From positions 1-64,000 of the forward strand of contig SNVD02013616.1 in assembly GCA_013180625.2 (NCBI GenBank): DNA of 64,000 bases, written 5' to 3'. The notes under the pieces were generated by a model. The model was not told the origin of the DNA. It did no database searches and saw nothing but the letters and a program-made list of their open reading frames with translations. A program made the position numbers and the translations under genes. This stretch comes from Boswellia sacra. Taxonomy: Eukaryota > Streptophyta > Magnoliopsida > Sapindales > Burseraceae. This document shows positions 23,426-34,429 of the stretch, one piece after another (position 1 is the stretch's first letter; each line of letters starts with the position of its first letter).

Positions 23426-23796
23426 AAATTTAGGGAGAAATAGAGTGAAATTAAGGGAGGAGACAATCTTTTTACTAAAAGATCAAAAAACCAATAACAA
23501 CCAAGTCTAAGAAATAAAAATAACTAAAGACACTTATTTATAGTGCCGACAATCATAACTTAACTAGGAAATATACTTCCATTAGGAAATATAATACTAA
23601 TCCTACTTAAACTAGAAAATACCAAAATTAAATCCTAAATAAAATAGTAAACTATTAATTAGGAAAATAACTCCAATTAGGATTACTCCCAATTTAGGAA
23701 GTCAAAATTCCTAATAATAGTCAAAATCCCTAATTAATTAAAATCCCTAAAATCAAAACTAAAATGCCTAATTTATTCCTAATATGTCCTACATCA
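23426..23796 (-). repeat. Inverted partial LTR at the right end of N1
   Basis: 371 bp, the reverse complement of roughly the first 370 bp of the N1 LTR. With 22978-23348 it can fold into a long stem with a loop of about 77 bases. It forms the actual right border of N1: the target duplication TAAAA follows directly. The last part of the LTR (about 75 bp) is absent from this copy. Confidence 0.88.
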
Positions 23797-23801
23797 TAAA
23801 A

Positions 23802-24308
23802 CAATCAAGATACAGGCTTTAACCAGTAAACTGAACTAAAAACAAGAAAACACAATAATCCAAGAACACAAGAATTACGAGGTTCAATCAAGAATGATGT
23901 ACATCCACGGAAAAGAAGCACTGCACTCTAGAAAAATGTTTACGAAGTTGTATAACCCAAAGCAGATTTCCAGAATTTGAACTCCTCACAGAATTGATCT
24001 CTCACAACCCCTTTGCATGATTCTCTCAAATTCCCTTGCTCTCAAAGCTTCTCTTAACTCTCTTTTCTATATTATATCTTTCCCATCGAACAACTACCTA
24101 TATATATCCTAGATAGCTGCTCTTGGATATTCCTAGCTGCACGTAAGAAGATAGCCAAGCTGTAAAGAATGACTGTCTCAGCTGCCTGACAGTTATTTTT
24201 TGTTTCAGTTAATTTTTTTATGGCCGGTAACCGAATATAACTGACTCTTTAGTTACTTCAGCTAGCCTTTTATCAAACCATCCTCCAATTTTGAGACACC
24301 TGTTAACA
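23802..24308 (-). repeat. 3' LTR of C1, larger part
   Basis: Continues the LTR begun at 19269-19303 after the N1 insertion and matches 28030-28537. It ends with TGTTAACA at 24301-24308, next to the polypurine tract. Confidence 0.85.
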
Positions 24309-24683
24309 AGTCTCCACCTTGTCTCTAAATTGAATTAATCACAAATCTTCCTTTCCACCCTTGAAGTATTTGGCTTTCTACTGAACCAACAAAGTTCATA
24401 CAGAGCTTGAACTTAGTTGTTGGCAATGATTTTGTAAGCAATCTATAGGATTTTCCTTCGATGATATCTTCTTCACTTGTACAATTCCTTTTTCAACAAT
24501 ATCTCCAACAAAATGGAGCTTTACATCAATATGTTTGGGCGTCTCATGAAAGAATTGATGCTTTGTCAAATGTATTGTGCTTTGATTATCAACAAAACAT
24601 AACTACATTTTCTTGCTGAATTCCTAGCTCACCAACTATACCTGCAACCAGATTGCCTCCTTCATTGCTTCTATAATAGTAAT

Positions 24684-24960
24684 TTACTCTGCCTCAGTAG
24701 TGAACAGAGCTACCACTGATTGCAAGTTTGATTTCCAGCATATTGCAGTCCCATACATTGTAAATATATAGCCTGTCAAAGACTTTCTTGTATCCAAGCT
24801 CCCCGCATAGTCTGAATCCACTTGGCCTACAATACCATCACCATCTGTTTGTTGCCTTTCAAACAACAAACCTACCTTAGATGAACCTCTAAGATATCTT
24901 AACACCCACTTCAAAGCCTCCCAATGTACCTTCCCTGAACAAACCTACTAATCATGCTAA
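24684..24960 (-). pseudogene. Copia RNase H (C1)
   Basis: Reads MKWVLRYLRGSSKVGLLFER, then GQVDSDYAGSLDTRKSLTGY and CWKSNLQSVVALFTTEAE. These are the standard start of copia RNase H, with the catalytic Asp in VDSDYAG and Glu in TEAE. A stop follows TEAE; further RNase H words (Ile-Lys-Ala-rich, QHNTFDKASILS-like) continue leftward in other frames to about 24360. It would degrade the RNA strand of the element hybrid. Confidence 0.8.
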
Positions 24961-24999
24961 CTGCATAAGCTAGATCACACCTGCTGCAAACCATTCCGT

Positions 25000-25640
25000 A
25001 CATTAGAATTCCTACTCCACTAGCATAGGGTATTTTTTGCCATATAATTCTTCTCTTCAATGCTTTCTGGTGCTTAGGAGGCAGAAAGCTTAAAATGCTG
25101 TGCTGGAGGAGTTATGCCAACTTTAGAATTCTCGATGGTGAATCATTGTAGTACTTTATTGGCAAAAACTGATTAAGACAGAACAAAGTCTTGGTTTTCC
25201 TGTCTCTAATAATTTCCAATCCTAGAATTCTCTTTGCTGGCCCTAACTCCATTTCAAACTCTGACTTCAACAAGATCTTAAGTTTTTGAATTTCAGTTTT
25301 ACAATGACTAGCTACCAGCAAGTCATCCACATAGAATAAGAGATAGGCTTTTATTTGTCCTTCTTTCTTAATGCAAACACAACTATCATAGCTACATCTT
25401 ACAAACTGAATTCTTAACATAAACTCATCAAATCTTTTGTACCACTACCCTAGACTTTATTTAAGCCCATAAAATGATCTATTAAGCACACACACCTTGT
25501 TTCTATGCTCAGGTGTAATGAAAACTTCAGGCTGGCTCATATATATAGTTTCTTCAAGTTCTCCATGAAGAAAAGCTATTTTTATATCCAACTGTCCCAC
25601 TTCTACATCAAATTGAGTAACCATATCTCACTGGAGCTTT
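25000..25640 (-). pseudogene. Copia reverse transcriptase (C1)
   Basis: Going down the minus strand: VGQLDIKIAFLHGELEETIY-like block (about 25560-25600), YMSQPEVFITPEHRNKV, then RIQFVRCSYDSCVCIKKEGQ, the catalytic YVDDLLVAS, and a GPAKRILGLEIIRDRKTKTL block ending in the PPKH-rich linker. Stops and frame shifts occur near 25430 and 25130. YVDD is intact, but the frame is not. Confidence 0.83.
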
Positions 25641-25859
25641 AATCATCCTTCTAGCTCTATCTCTAGCTAGTTGGTAAATGCTCAATCTTGCTACAGATTC
25701 TTCTTGTAATTCTGGTTCTTCACTAGTCTCTGTGCTCTGTTGATCATAAACTTCATAAATTTTAGTTGAATACTTATTAGCATTCTTAAAAGACTCCATC
25801 TAAACTCCAAAACTCTCATTTCTATCTAAACAAATCCGAAATCAGATCACCTCCAGTTG

Positions 25860-26790
25860 ACTTGATCAAATTGGCCATCTTGGATTTATGAGACACCACA
25901 TCTCTACTAATTAAGAATCCCTTTTGTCCAGATTTTAAACACCACAAATCTATATCCCTTAACCCCTTCAGGATAGCCCAAGAAAATGCATTTTACAGCC
26001 CTATGGTTAAGCTTGTCTTGCTTGACATTTGCAAATGCCAAGCATCCAAATACCCTCAGATTTCCATAGTCTACAGGCTGTCCATACCACATTTCCATTG
26101 GAGTTTTAAATCCAAGTACAGTTGAGGGTATCTGTAGACAGCAGTGTTTGCAGCTTCGCCCTAAAAAGTTTTTGGCACACTTGCATTCAGAAGCAAGCAC
26201 CTGACCCTCTCCAAAATTGTCCTATTTATTCTCTCATCAACTCCATCCTATTGAGGAGTTAATCTCACTATTTTATGTCTTGTAATTCTTTCCTTCCTAC
26301 AATAAACTTGGAACTGATCTAACAAGTACTCTAATCCACTGTCAGTCCTCAAAGGTGTGAGTTTTCTTTCCAACTTATTTTCTTGCAAGGTTTTCCAGTC
26401 TACAAACTAACCAAAAACTTCACTTTTCTGTTTCAGAATGAATATCCAAACTCTTTTAGAGAAATCATCAACTATTGTCATATAGTATCTCCTTCCACCA
26501 AGTGTTTTTTGTTCTTGATAGACCCTAGGTGTCAGAATGAACTTAATCAAAGGGCTTGGAAGTTATGTATGTACGAATAGAAAATTTAACTCTTTTGGAC
26601 TTGGCTAAAATACATGATTCACATAACTCCAACTTTTTGACTTTATCTCTACACAATAGATTTTGTTTTGCAAGCTCAATCAACCCCTTTCACTTATTTG
26701 TCCTAATCTTAAATGCCACAATCTAGTCTTATCAATTTTAGCATGTGAAACAGAAGATATATTTCCAATAACAATGTTTCTAATCAAAGG
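25860..26790 (-). pseudogene. Copia integrase (C1)
   Basis: The recognisable C-terminal piece at 25907-26140 reads VLGFKTPMEMWYGQPVDYGN, then LRVFGCLAFANVKQDKLNHR and CIFLGYPEGVKGYRF, the usual end of the copia integrase core. Upstream (26200-26700) the core with GLEYLLDQFQVYC-like and TVDDFSKRVWIFILKQKSEV-like words is present but cut by stops. The zinc-binding HHCC part lies at about 26600-26780. It would join cDNA to the chromosome. Confidence 0.72.
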
Positions 26791-26805
26791 GTGTAGACCA
26801 TATCT

Positions 26806-27160
26806 TCAAACACCTTTCATTACAATCAAAGACCCTTCCAAAACCTTTAATGAGCCATTGTCTGCTTTAAAACTAAAACCAACTTTATGAAGCACGCCTA
26901 AAGAAATTAAATTTCTTCTTAATTCCGGCACATACCTGACCTCCTGTAGGACTCTTTCCAGGCCATCAGACATTTTAATTCCAGTGTTACTAATGCCAAT
27001 GACCTTGCATGCTTTGTTATTGCCAAAAGGGATTAATCCATCTTCAATATCATTAAAAGTCTCGAACCAGCTTCTGTTAGAACACATGTGTAATGACCAT
27101 CCTGAATCCAGGATCCATTCCTACTAGAGTCTCCTTCAGTAACTGTACGAACCTTTGCAA
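26806..27160 (-). pseudogene. Copia protease (C1)
   Basis: A WIQDGHYTCVL-like centre (the DSG triad is mutated) at about 27085-27115 leads into NRSWFETFNDIEDGLIPFGN, then KACKVIGISNTGIKMSDG and YVPELRRNLISLGVLHKVGF. This order is standard for copia proteases. The altered centre would be inactive. Confidence 0.75.
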
Positions 27161-27239
27161 TATCATTATTCTCAGTCACAACTACTACATCACCAGAATC
27201 TCTATGTTTTTCTTAAGATTTCTTAATTCTTTGTAGAAA

Positions 27240-27977
27240 ATCCCTTTTGAAGTGTCCTTCCTTGTGATAGTGGAAACACTTTAAGTTAGATTTTCATTGA
27301 CCTCCCTCAGAAGATTTGGATCTTGACCTATTATTGTTTCCTTGAAAGTCCCTCTTGCCATTCCTTCCTCTAGCCACTAATCCTTCACCATTACTATCCT
27401 TCTTGACCTTTAATTTCCTTTGAAGTTCCTTGGCTTGTAAGGCAGATTGAACTTCATCTAATTTAATGGATGTTTCTCGGCCATACACTATAGGATCTTT
27501 GAAGTTTTTATAGACTGTTGGAAGAGAATTCAACAAGAGCAATTCCCTATCCTCATCTTCTAATTTGACATAAATATTTTCAATATCATTTATAATTTTA
27601 TGGAAATCATCTACCTGATCATCAAGAGACCTATCTTCTTATGTCTTGAAGGAGTACAATCTTTGTTTCAAATAGAGCTCATTTGCCAAGGACTTTGTCA
27701 TGTAAAGATTCTTAAGCTTTATCCAGATAGCTGTAGCTGTGGTCTCCTTTGATACTTCACACAAAACCTTATCTCCAAGGTGTAAGATGATGGCAAACTG
27801 AACTTTCTCTATGACCTCTGCCTTTTCTGTATCTGTCAAATTTGAAGAAAGTAATTTAAGACCTTTTAGAGCATCGGCAAGACCCTAATCGGTGAGTAGT
27901 GCTCTCATCTTGATTCTCCATAGACCAAAGTCATTCTTGCCAGTAAATTTCTCAATGTTGAACTTCATTGCTGCCAT
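27240..27977 (-). pseudogene. Copia Gag (C1)
   Basis: The start at 27977 gives MAAMKFNIEKFTGKNDFGLW, the usual opening of Tork/Tnt1 Gag. The middle has VQFAIILHLGDKVLCEVSKE and LLLLNSLPTVYKNFKDPIVY. The knuckle near 27270-27300 reads CFHYHKEGHFKRDF and has lost two cysteines. Stops fall at about 27885, 27640 and 27290. A weak primer site (revcomp ATTAGTAATAGAGC) lies between it and the 5' LTR. Confidence 0.82.
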
Positions 27978-28000
27978 CGAACCTTTGCTCTATTACTAAT

Positions 28001-28537
28001 TGTTATGAAATTCGACCAAGAATTGAAGTCTAAAACAATCAAGATACAAGCTTTAACTAGTAAATTGAACTAAAAACAAGAAAGCACAACAATCCAAGAA
28101 CACAAGAATTACGTGGTTTGATCAAGAATGATCTACATCCACAAAAAGGAAGCGCTACACTATAGAAAAAATGTTTAAAAAGTTGTATGCACCCAAAACA
28201 GATTTCCAGAATTTGAACCCCTCTTAGAATTGATCTCTCACCAGCCCTTTACAAGATTCTCTCAAATTCTCTTACTCTCAAAGCTTCTCTCAACACTCTT
28301 TTGTATATTATATCTTTCCCGTCCAACAACTACCTATATATATCCTAGACAACTACCCTTGAATATTCCTGGATCCTTGCTACACATGAGAAGATAACCA
28401 AGCTACAAAGAATAATTGTCTCAGCTGCCTGACAGTTATTTTCTGTTATGGCCAGTAACCGAATATAACTAACTCTTCACCTTTACTTTAGCTAGCCTTT
28501 TATCAATCATCCTCCAATTTTGGGACATCTATTAACA
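28001..28537 (-). repeat. 5' LTR of C1
   Basis: 537 bp with ends TGTTAATAGATG and TTTCATAACA on the minus strand. Flanked on the right by the AATTG target duplication and on the left by the degraded primer site. Confidence 0.88.
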
Positions 28538-28546
28538 AATTGCCTA

Positions 28547-28880
28547 AAATCAATAAGTTCATTCAATTCATCTCCCATGCCTGCTCTGATTTTCAATATC
28601 CTATTGCACTGTCATATTCATTCTTGAAAGTTATATCGGAATTTTATCTGTCCAGAAACCAACAAAATCTGTTATTTGGCACCACTCTGATATCCCTCTT
28701 AAGAGTCCTTAAGTTTTGTAACGACACCAAGGATTGTGCTAAAGTTTCTAAATTTTGACACATTTTTGATATTTCTAGAGTTGCCAAGTTTTAGAACATT
28801 TTCCTTAGGTTGAAAACTTTCCTTCCATGGAAGCAAGACTTTAGATAGTTCACCAAGCTTAAGCATGCAACCTTGAAAAA
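28547..28880 (-). pseudogene. LRR fragment, unit 1
   Basis: The minus-strand translation contains LPWKESFQPKENVL, NLATLEISKMCQNLETLAQS and LVSLQNLRTLK. These are leucine-rich repeats of the At4g27190-like NB-LRR group. It aligns with 46520-46872 in unit 2. Stops and frame changes are frequent. The copia C1 landed just downstream. Confidence 0.75.
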
Positions 28881-29289
28881 ACCATTAAACGAAAAAAGGA
28901 AAATGATTTGTAGCATATATAAAGCTACCTGTCAAGTACACTCAAGTCTGAGAAATGTGAACTGTGAACTCTTCGAGTATTTATTACATATATGGTAAAC
29001 TTTTGCTTTATTTCTTTGGTATTTTGAGAGATATTTCTAGTGAGATGTAAAAAATGATCAATTATTTAATGGAAACGAGACTCCTTCTGGCATGCAACAA
29101 ATGAGAATGCAACTGTGCAATAGTGTGGCAAATATAAACTTCTCAGAATACTAAGAAAGAAACAGGTCATGAATTGGATACAATCATAATTTTGTCCTAC
29201 TTTATATATTTTGCCACCCTATTCTACACTGAAAAAAGAATTAACACTAAGACAATGCATTCAATCTCATACACATGTTTAATAGAGTA
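28881..29289 (-). other. Intron-like spacer between LRR pieces, unit 1
   Basis: Aligns loosely with 48735-48960 of unit 2 (shared TCCTT-TGGCATGCA and AGAGATTTCT words). No coding signal. Unit 2 has an extra insertion of about 1.8 kb at this place. Confidence 0.5.
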
Positions 29290-29663
29290 ACTTTAGGACT
29301 CCTACCTTATCAGCCAAAAAACAGGGGTTGTTGAATTGGGGTCTCACATTGGCTCTCTCTGTGAGTTTCTTGAAAGCTTAGAAATTCTAAAGTAAGTATA
29401 TGTTGCCACATCTTTGCATGCCCAATTTCTGCAACATTAGTGATTCTAAATATGTATGTCAGGGTACATACGCTTGATTCTCAGAAGTCACCTTTAACTC
29501 CACAGATGCTAATTCAGGATGCAAACTGAAGAATTTCCTCCTCTACCATGGACGGGTTATCAAACTCTTCAAACATATCTTCTAGAAAATGGCAATTACT
29601 TATTTCCAAATTCTCTAATCTTTGGAGCCTTCCAAGCACATTGAGGGGAAAATATTCAATATC
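29290..29663 (-). pseudogene. LRR exon, unit 1, 3' part (split by TRIM)
   Basis: Aligns with 48990-49365 in unit 2: ELEISNCHFLEDMFEEFDNP-type repeats and a C-terminal region matching SLASVELKVTSENQAYVP-like text. The exon continues at 33501 once the TRIM T1 is removed. The TTATT duplication lies exactly at the break. Confidence 0.75.
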
Positions 29664-29755
29664 TTATTTGTTGGGAGTGAAACCAAAGTCTCACATTGGC
29701 TAGACATTATGAGGATCATAGGCATATAAGTATGAACAAGATCTCTATTGCTATG

Positions 29756-30529
29756 TGTTGTGACTTGTGGGCCATTTACGGAAGCATTCAATCCAATAAC
29801 TTAACAAAATTATAATGAAAAAACAAGCAAAAAAATCAAACAACAAAATAAACAAAGATAAGCTAGACTAGATTTATAGTAGTTTGGTTAATCAAACCTG
29901 CATCCACTGTGGAGATCTTAGCAACAGCTTTATTCTAATCAATAATAAAGAATAATTACAAGAATACGAGCAGTAATTACAGGGATTTCAAACCTTACAA
30001 CCCTCCTATGTATATACCCCAAGATAATCACTAATCTATAATATACACTTCCAAGGAAAGGCTAACCAAGAAGAACTCACCGAGTACCAGATCTTTAACA
30101 CGATTATCTCTCTAACAACACCCCAAGGATACCATACCTATGATGTTTGTTTTCAAAAGACTCCAAATCGTGGACCTTCAAGATCACTCCCACACGTTGT
30201 CAACCTTCTTTATTTGAAGTGTCTGAAACGTTCTCTCTCTCTCTCTCTCTTTTCTCTTCTTGCTTTCTCTTCTTTCACTCATATGAACAAGGCTTTTATA
30301 TAGGCCTTTGAATTTCTTTCCTATTCTAATAATGATTCCTAGACTAGAAGCATAATCAAAACTCTTTCTATTTTAGTTTTCTTGTCAAACGATGAGTACC
30401 CAAGATTTTCCTATTAAAACAACTTACAATCAAACCCAACTTCCTAGTTTACAAATTTGAATTTGTTTTAGTTCTGAAAACAAATCTTATATTGTCTAAT
30501 ATTCCAATAAGACAAAACCATAAATGACA
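29756..30529 (-). repeat. 3' LTR of C2
   Basis: 774 bp. Includes a CT microsatellite at about 30233-30252 that is shorter in the other LTR. A TATATAGGC block near 30296-30305 (CTTTTATATAGGCC on plus) suits a TATA region. Confidence 0.83.
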
Positions 30530-30589
30530 ATCTACACCTTGGTTTTTTCTTTGACCACGTCAATTCCACGTGGAAGAAGGATTTCTAAT

Positions 30590-30735
30590 CCATGTTGTTG
30601 CGCAGGTGCGCAAGTACCATTGTACAGGAGCACTAACTTTTTGTCTGAAACATACTTGTTCCTTGTTTGTTGCAGAGGAGCGCAACCTACCTTGCGCAAG
30701 AGTGCAACTCACCTTGCGCAGGCATGCAACTGACT
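30590..30735. repeat. GCGCA-motif cluster in C2
   Basis: Repeated short palindrome-like words: TTGCGCAGGTGCGCAAG, GAGGAGCGCAACC, TTGCGCAAGAGTGCAAC and TTGCGCAGGCATGCAAC. They lie between the protease remnant and the polypurine tract. Similar words occur in the LTRs of C3 and of gypsy G2. Role unknown. Confidence 0.65.
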
Positions 30736-31019
30736 CAAATCTGATTCTGAACTTTCTTTCTTTGTTCCAGTAGCTGCTCTCCACCAACCTTTTAGGGCAT
30801 TAAGTGCATTTGATTTGGATCAAGTCCAAGCAATGCTTGAACTTGCTAACTATCCTCCCAAACCATTTCAACACTTTTTCTTTATACCAATTTTGTCGTG
30901 TTTCATCTATTTCACTAGTATTTGAATCACACTGATTTATTTACCAAAGGCTCCACCTTAAGCTCAAATTGCTCTCTCCAATTACTAGTATCAGATGCTT
31001 CTCCATTCTCAATTAGATA

Positions 31020-32190
31020 ATACAGCCATTTTCCAGTATTCCCTTCATAACAGTCACAACACCTTTAATAATTTTCATGACCATTATCTTTCTTGACCAT
31101 ATATGTTAGACCATAAAGCACACCAAGAGAAATCAAATTCCTTCTCAACTCAAGGACATACCTCACATTACTGAGGACACGATCACAGCCATCGAACATC
31201 TTGACTTTGATTGAGCCAACCCCAACTATCTTGCAAGCCTTGTTGTTACCAAGGAGAACAGTTTCCTCCACCTTGTCGTTAAAGGACTGGAACCATCCTC
31301 TATATGGACACATGTGGAATGAACATCAAAAATCAAGAATCCATTCCTTTTGGCCTTCTATTGATGAATGTACCAAAATCTCACCTGATTTATATTCTCC
31401 AAAAGCCACATCTCCATGCTCAGATTTTCTATCTTTTTGATGCTTCAATCTTTCCAGACACTCCTTTCGAAAATGTCTCAAGTTCTTACAGTGATGACAC
31501 CTCACCTTTGATTTGTCAAACTTCTTAGATGACGATTTGTACTTGCCATTATTGCCTTTGACAGTTAGTGCTTCATTGCTGCTCCCAGTACTCAATATCT
31601 TCTTTTCAGCCTTTAACTCCATCTCCTTGGACTTAATTGCATGTTCCAATTCTTCCATGGTTAAAGAATCATGATCATACCTGAAGGCATCTCCTCAGTT
31701 GATTGTACACCATTGATAAAGAATTCAGCAAAGTGAGAGCTTGATTTTTCTCATCGATCTTTTCCTCAATGTTTTCCAGATCAATACTATTCTATTGCAA
31801 TCATCAATATTCTTATCAATGCTCTTTTCCTCTTCCATCTTGAACCCAAATAGCTTCGCCTTAAAATATATTTTGTTTATTAGAGATTTCGTCATGTATA
31901 GACTCTCTATTTTCAATCAAATCCTTGCTATAGTTGTCTCCTTCGAAACCTGTCTCAACACATTGTCACTAAGATGTAGAACAATAAACTATATGTTGTC
32001 TCTAACATCTCTTATTTTTGCTCATTGGTCAACATAGCTGATAGTTTACTCTCACCACCCAAGGCCTGAGACACTTTTTGCTGAACCAGCATGGCCCTCA
32101 TCCTTTTTACGCCAAATACTAAAATCACCCTTCCCATTAAACTGTTCTATCTCAAATTTTGTTGCAACCACCTCAAATTCAAGAACCAAA
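31020..32190 (-). pseudogene. Gag and partial protease of C2
   Basis: Gag begins near 32190 with TKFEIEQFNGKGDFSIWRKK. Central helices are broken by several stops. The zinc knuckle at about 31450-31495 is intact (CHHCKNLRHFRKEC, CX2CX4HX4C). The protease follows with WILDF then a stop where the DSG centre should be, then CPYRGWFQSFNDKVEE and YVLELRRNLISLGVLYG. It ends near 31020; no integrase or RT follows. Confidence 0.8.
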
Positions 32191-32204
32191 GCTTTGATAC
32201 CAGT

Positions 32205-32949
32205 TGTTGTAACTTTTGGGCTATTCGCAAAAGTATTCAAAGAGATCTTAACAAAATTATGATAAAACAACAAGCAAGAAAATCAAAAAAGAAAATAAAC
32301 AAGGCAAGAGACACCAGATTTATATTGATTCAGCCAATCAAGCTTACGTCCACTTTGGAGATGTCAGCTGCAGCTTGATTCCAATCAACAATAAAGAAGA
32401 ATTACAAGAATAGGAGCAGTAATTACAAGGATTTTAAACCTTACAGCCTTCTTATGTATAACCCCAAGGTTGTCACCAATCTATGATATATACTTCTAAG
32501 GAAAGGCTAACCAAGAAGAACTCACTAGGTAGCAGATCTCTAACATGATTATCTCTCTAACAACACCTAAAGGATACCACACCTATGATGTTTGTTTTCA
32601 AAAAACTCTAAATTGCGGACCTTCAAGATCACTCCCACACGTTGTCAACCTTTATTCCAAGGTGTCTAAAACATTCTCTCTTTCTTTTCTCTTCTTGTTG
32701 TCTCTTCTTTCATTCATATGAACAAGGCTTTTATATAGGCTTTTGAGTTTCTTTCCTAGTCTGACAATGATTCCCATACTGGAAGCATAATCAAAATCAA
32801 ACTATGAGTACCCAATATTATCCTTTTAAAACAAATTACAATTAAACTCAACTTCCTAGTTTGATGCAAATTCTAATTTTTTTTTAATTCTAATGTAGGA
32901 ACAAATCTTATATTGCTAATATTCTAATAAGATAAAACTATAAATAACA
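32205..32949 (-). repeat. 5' LTR of C2
   Basis: 745 bp, matching 29756-30529 in reverse order of function. The inner end borders the tRNA-Met type primer site; the outer end borders the right half of the T1 5' LTR. Confidence 0.83.
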
Positions 32950-33307
32950 GTATTAGGCCTTTTGGATAGAATCCAAAAGCAAATCCATGAGGGCTTAGGC
33001 CCAAAGTGGACAATATCATTACCAATATGGAGTTTTGGAAGGGCTATAGTCTTGACAAGTGGTATCATAGCCCATGCCTAGACTTAGCCAAGAAAATAAA
33101 TGAAGGAAATTCTCAGAATGTCGAATGAAGCTAGTGGGCCCCAATTGAGCTCACGATGGGATATGTGGTTGGACTCTATTTGGCAGCTTCATGAAGCAAG
33201 CTCTCGAGGTAGGCTTATGCCTCGATGGAACAAACGAATGTATGATCTTTTAAGGGGAGTCCTGAAAAAAATACAAAATAGTATGGTCTTTTGTTCAAGG
33301 AGAGGAT

Positions 33308-33495
33308 TGTTGGAAGTGTGACCAAAGTCCTACATCAGCTAGACATGGGGAGGATCATAGGGATATAAGTGTGGACAAGATCTCTACTAGAATGAGGCCA
33401 TTTGGTAAAATTCAAAAGCAATTCCGTGAGGGCTTAGGCCTAAACTGAATAATATCATACCAATTTGGAGTTTTGGGAGGTCCATAGTCTTAACA
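33308..33495 (+). repeat. 3' LTR of T1
   Basis: 188 bp, TGTTGGAAGTGTGACC to GTCTTAACA, followed by the TTATT duplication. Confidence 0.87.
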
Positions 33496-33500
33496 TTATT

Positions 33501-34130
33501 CTTATCGCAGTCTGCTACCTCCTAGTACTTTTATTTGTGGAACGAACCCAAGCTGAGCTATTGATGCCATGTTTTTATCATGTTATACATGTTCCATTTC
33601 TAATTTCTCCAAATGAGGAAGTCCTACTTGAAGAATCCAATTTAATTTCATGATTAGCGCAAATGAAAAAAGATTTGAATTTAGGATCTGAAGGGCAGTT
33701 AATAGAATGAAAAATAAAAATTCACAAGGGAGATAAATAACCTTCTCATTAAAGAAAGGTTGCTTGTCAGCATGGAAAATCTCCTCTAAGTTTAGTTCTT
33801 CGGGTTCTCTGCTTGATTTCATGTGGTGTGAATATGCACGATTGGAGATGAATATTTCCATATTTGGGCAATTCTTAAGCGACATTTGAGTCAAGGTGGA
33901 CAATTCAACTATATTTCCAAAGGAGTTGCTGAATCTTCTAAGTTCTACAAGATCTTTGAGCTTCAACTTTTCTACTTTTAGAAACAATAGCATCTCACAT
34001 ATCCTTCCTCCTTTTTCAACTATTACCTGTTCCATGAACTTACAATTACATATCTCGAGGGAGATGAGTCAAACAAGACTTTTAACTATAGGAGATGAAA
34101 TAAATATATGAAATTATCACAGCCTTCCAT
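33501..34130 (-). pseudogene. LRR exons, unit 1, 5' part
   Basis: At 33583-34035 the translation reads MEQVIVEKGGRICEMLLFLK, then LKLKDLVELRRFSNSFGN, IVELSTLTQMSLKNCPNMEI and EELNLEEIFHADKQPFFNEK, a set of LRRs with the NEK splice context seen in unit 2 at 49610-49860. The VGLPHLEKLEMEHV stretch opens the next exon, which is cut by T1. The intron at about 33640-33750 starts after FNEK, as in unit 2. In the intact family the LRRs mediate ligand sensing and self-inhibition. Confidence 0.8.
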
Positions 34131-34429
34131 TTGCAAGTTTACTCAAATTTGAAAGCAAGAAGATATAGATAACAGTTGGTTATGCCAATCCTCTTGGTGC
34201 TAACCCACGATAGTGTTAAGTACTCTTAATTTGGTAATACAAGCTGCAAACAAAAGTATTTCAAATATGAATAACAATATTTTGTGATATTTAAATTTAA
34301 TCTATAATAATAATATTTTGTTTGTTTAGTTTAGATATAGATAAGTATTGGTAAGGGTTGAAATTAACAGGAAAAGAATGTAATATTTTTTATACAAAAT
34401 CTGGGAAAAGAAAAATGTTCTAGCCAAAT

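Larger units (their letters stand above)
19304..23796 (+). mobile_element. Small non-autonomous LTR element (N1) nested in the C1 LTR
   Basis: 5' LTR 19304-19751 (TGATGTAGGACATATTAG to CATCATCA); primer site TGATATCAGAGC (19754-19765, a tRNA-Met type with one change); internal part with a LINE insertion and one open frame; polypurine tract CAAGCGGAGGAGAAT (22963-22977); 3' LTR 22978-23424; then an inverted partial LTR to 23796. Flanks CAAAA (19299-19303) and TAAAA (23797-23801) match the C1 LTR sequence at that place. No protease, RT or integrase is encoded, so it would depend on another element. Confidence 0.85.
19269..28537 (-). mobile_element. Tork/Tnt1-like Ty1/copia retrotransposon (C1) with nested insertions
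   Basis: Flanked by a perfect 5-bp duplication, AATTG (19264-19268 and 28538-28542). On the minus strand: 5' LTR 28001-28537, weak primer site, gag, protease, integrase, RT, RNase H, a polypurine-type tract (revcomp of TCTCCACCTTGTCTCT), then the 3' LTR, which is split by nested element N1. Without N1 (4493 bp) the copia is about 4.8 kb, a normal size. Stops in every domain make it inactive. It sits inside the LRR unit 1 region between the 3' segment and an LRR fragment. Confidence 0.9.
29756..32949 (-). mobile_element. Internally deleted copia element (C2) inside T1
   Basis: 3' LTR 29756-30529 and 5' LTR 32205-32949, similar throughout, with ends TGTTRT and AACA. Primer site TGGTATCAAAGC (32191-32202, minus) and a polypurine-type tract CCAAGGTGTAGAT beside the 3' LTR. 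The internal part is only about 1.7 kb: gag and the start of protease, then non-coding sequence with GCGCAAG motifs. Integrase, RT and RNase H are missing. The flanks CTATG and GTATT only partly match. Confidence 0.83.
29669..33495 (+). mobile_element. TRIM-type miniature LTR element (T1) with nested copia
   Basis: TSD TTATT on both sides (29664-29668, 33496-33500). 5' LTR is 29669-29755 plus 32950-33057 (split by C2); primer site TGGTATCATAGC at 33060-33071; internal part of only about 250 bp; purine tract CAAGGAGAGGATT; 3' LTR 33308-33495. Without the nested copia the element is about 0.63 kb with no coding capacity, the TRIM size class. Related LTR sequence occurs reversed at 61562-61712. 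Confidence 0.88.
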
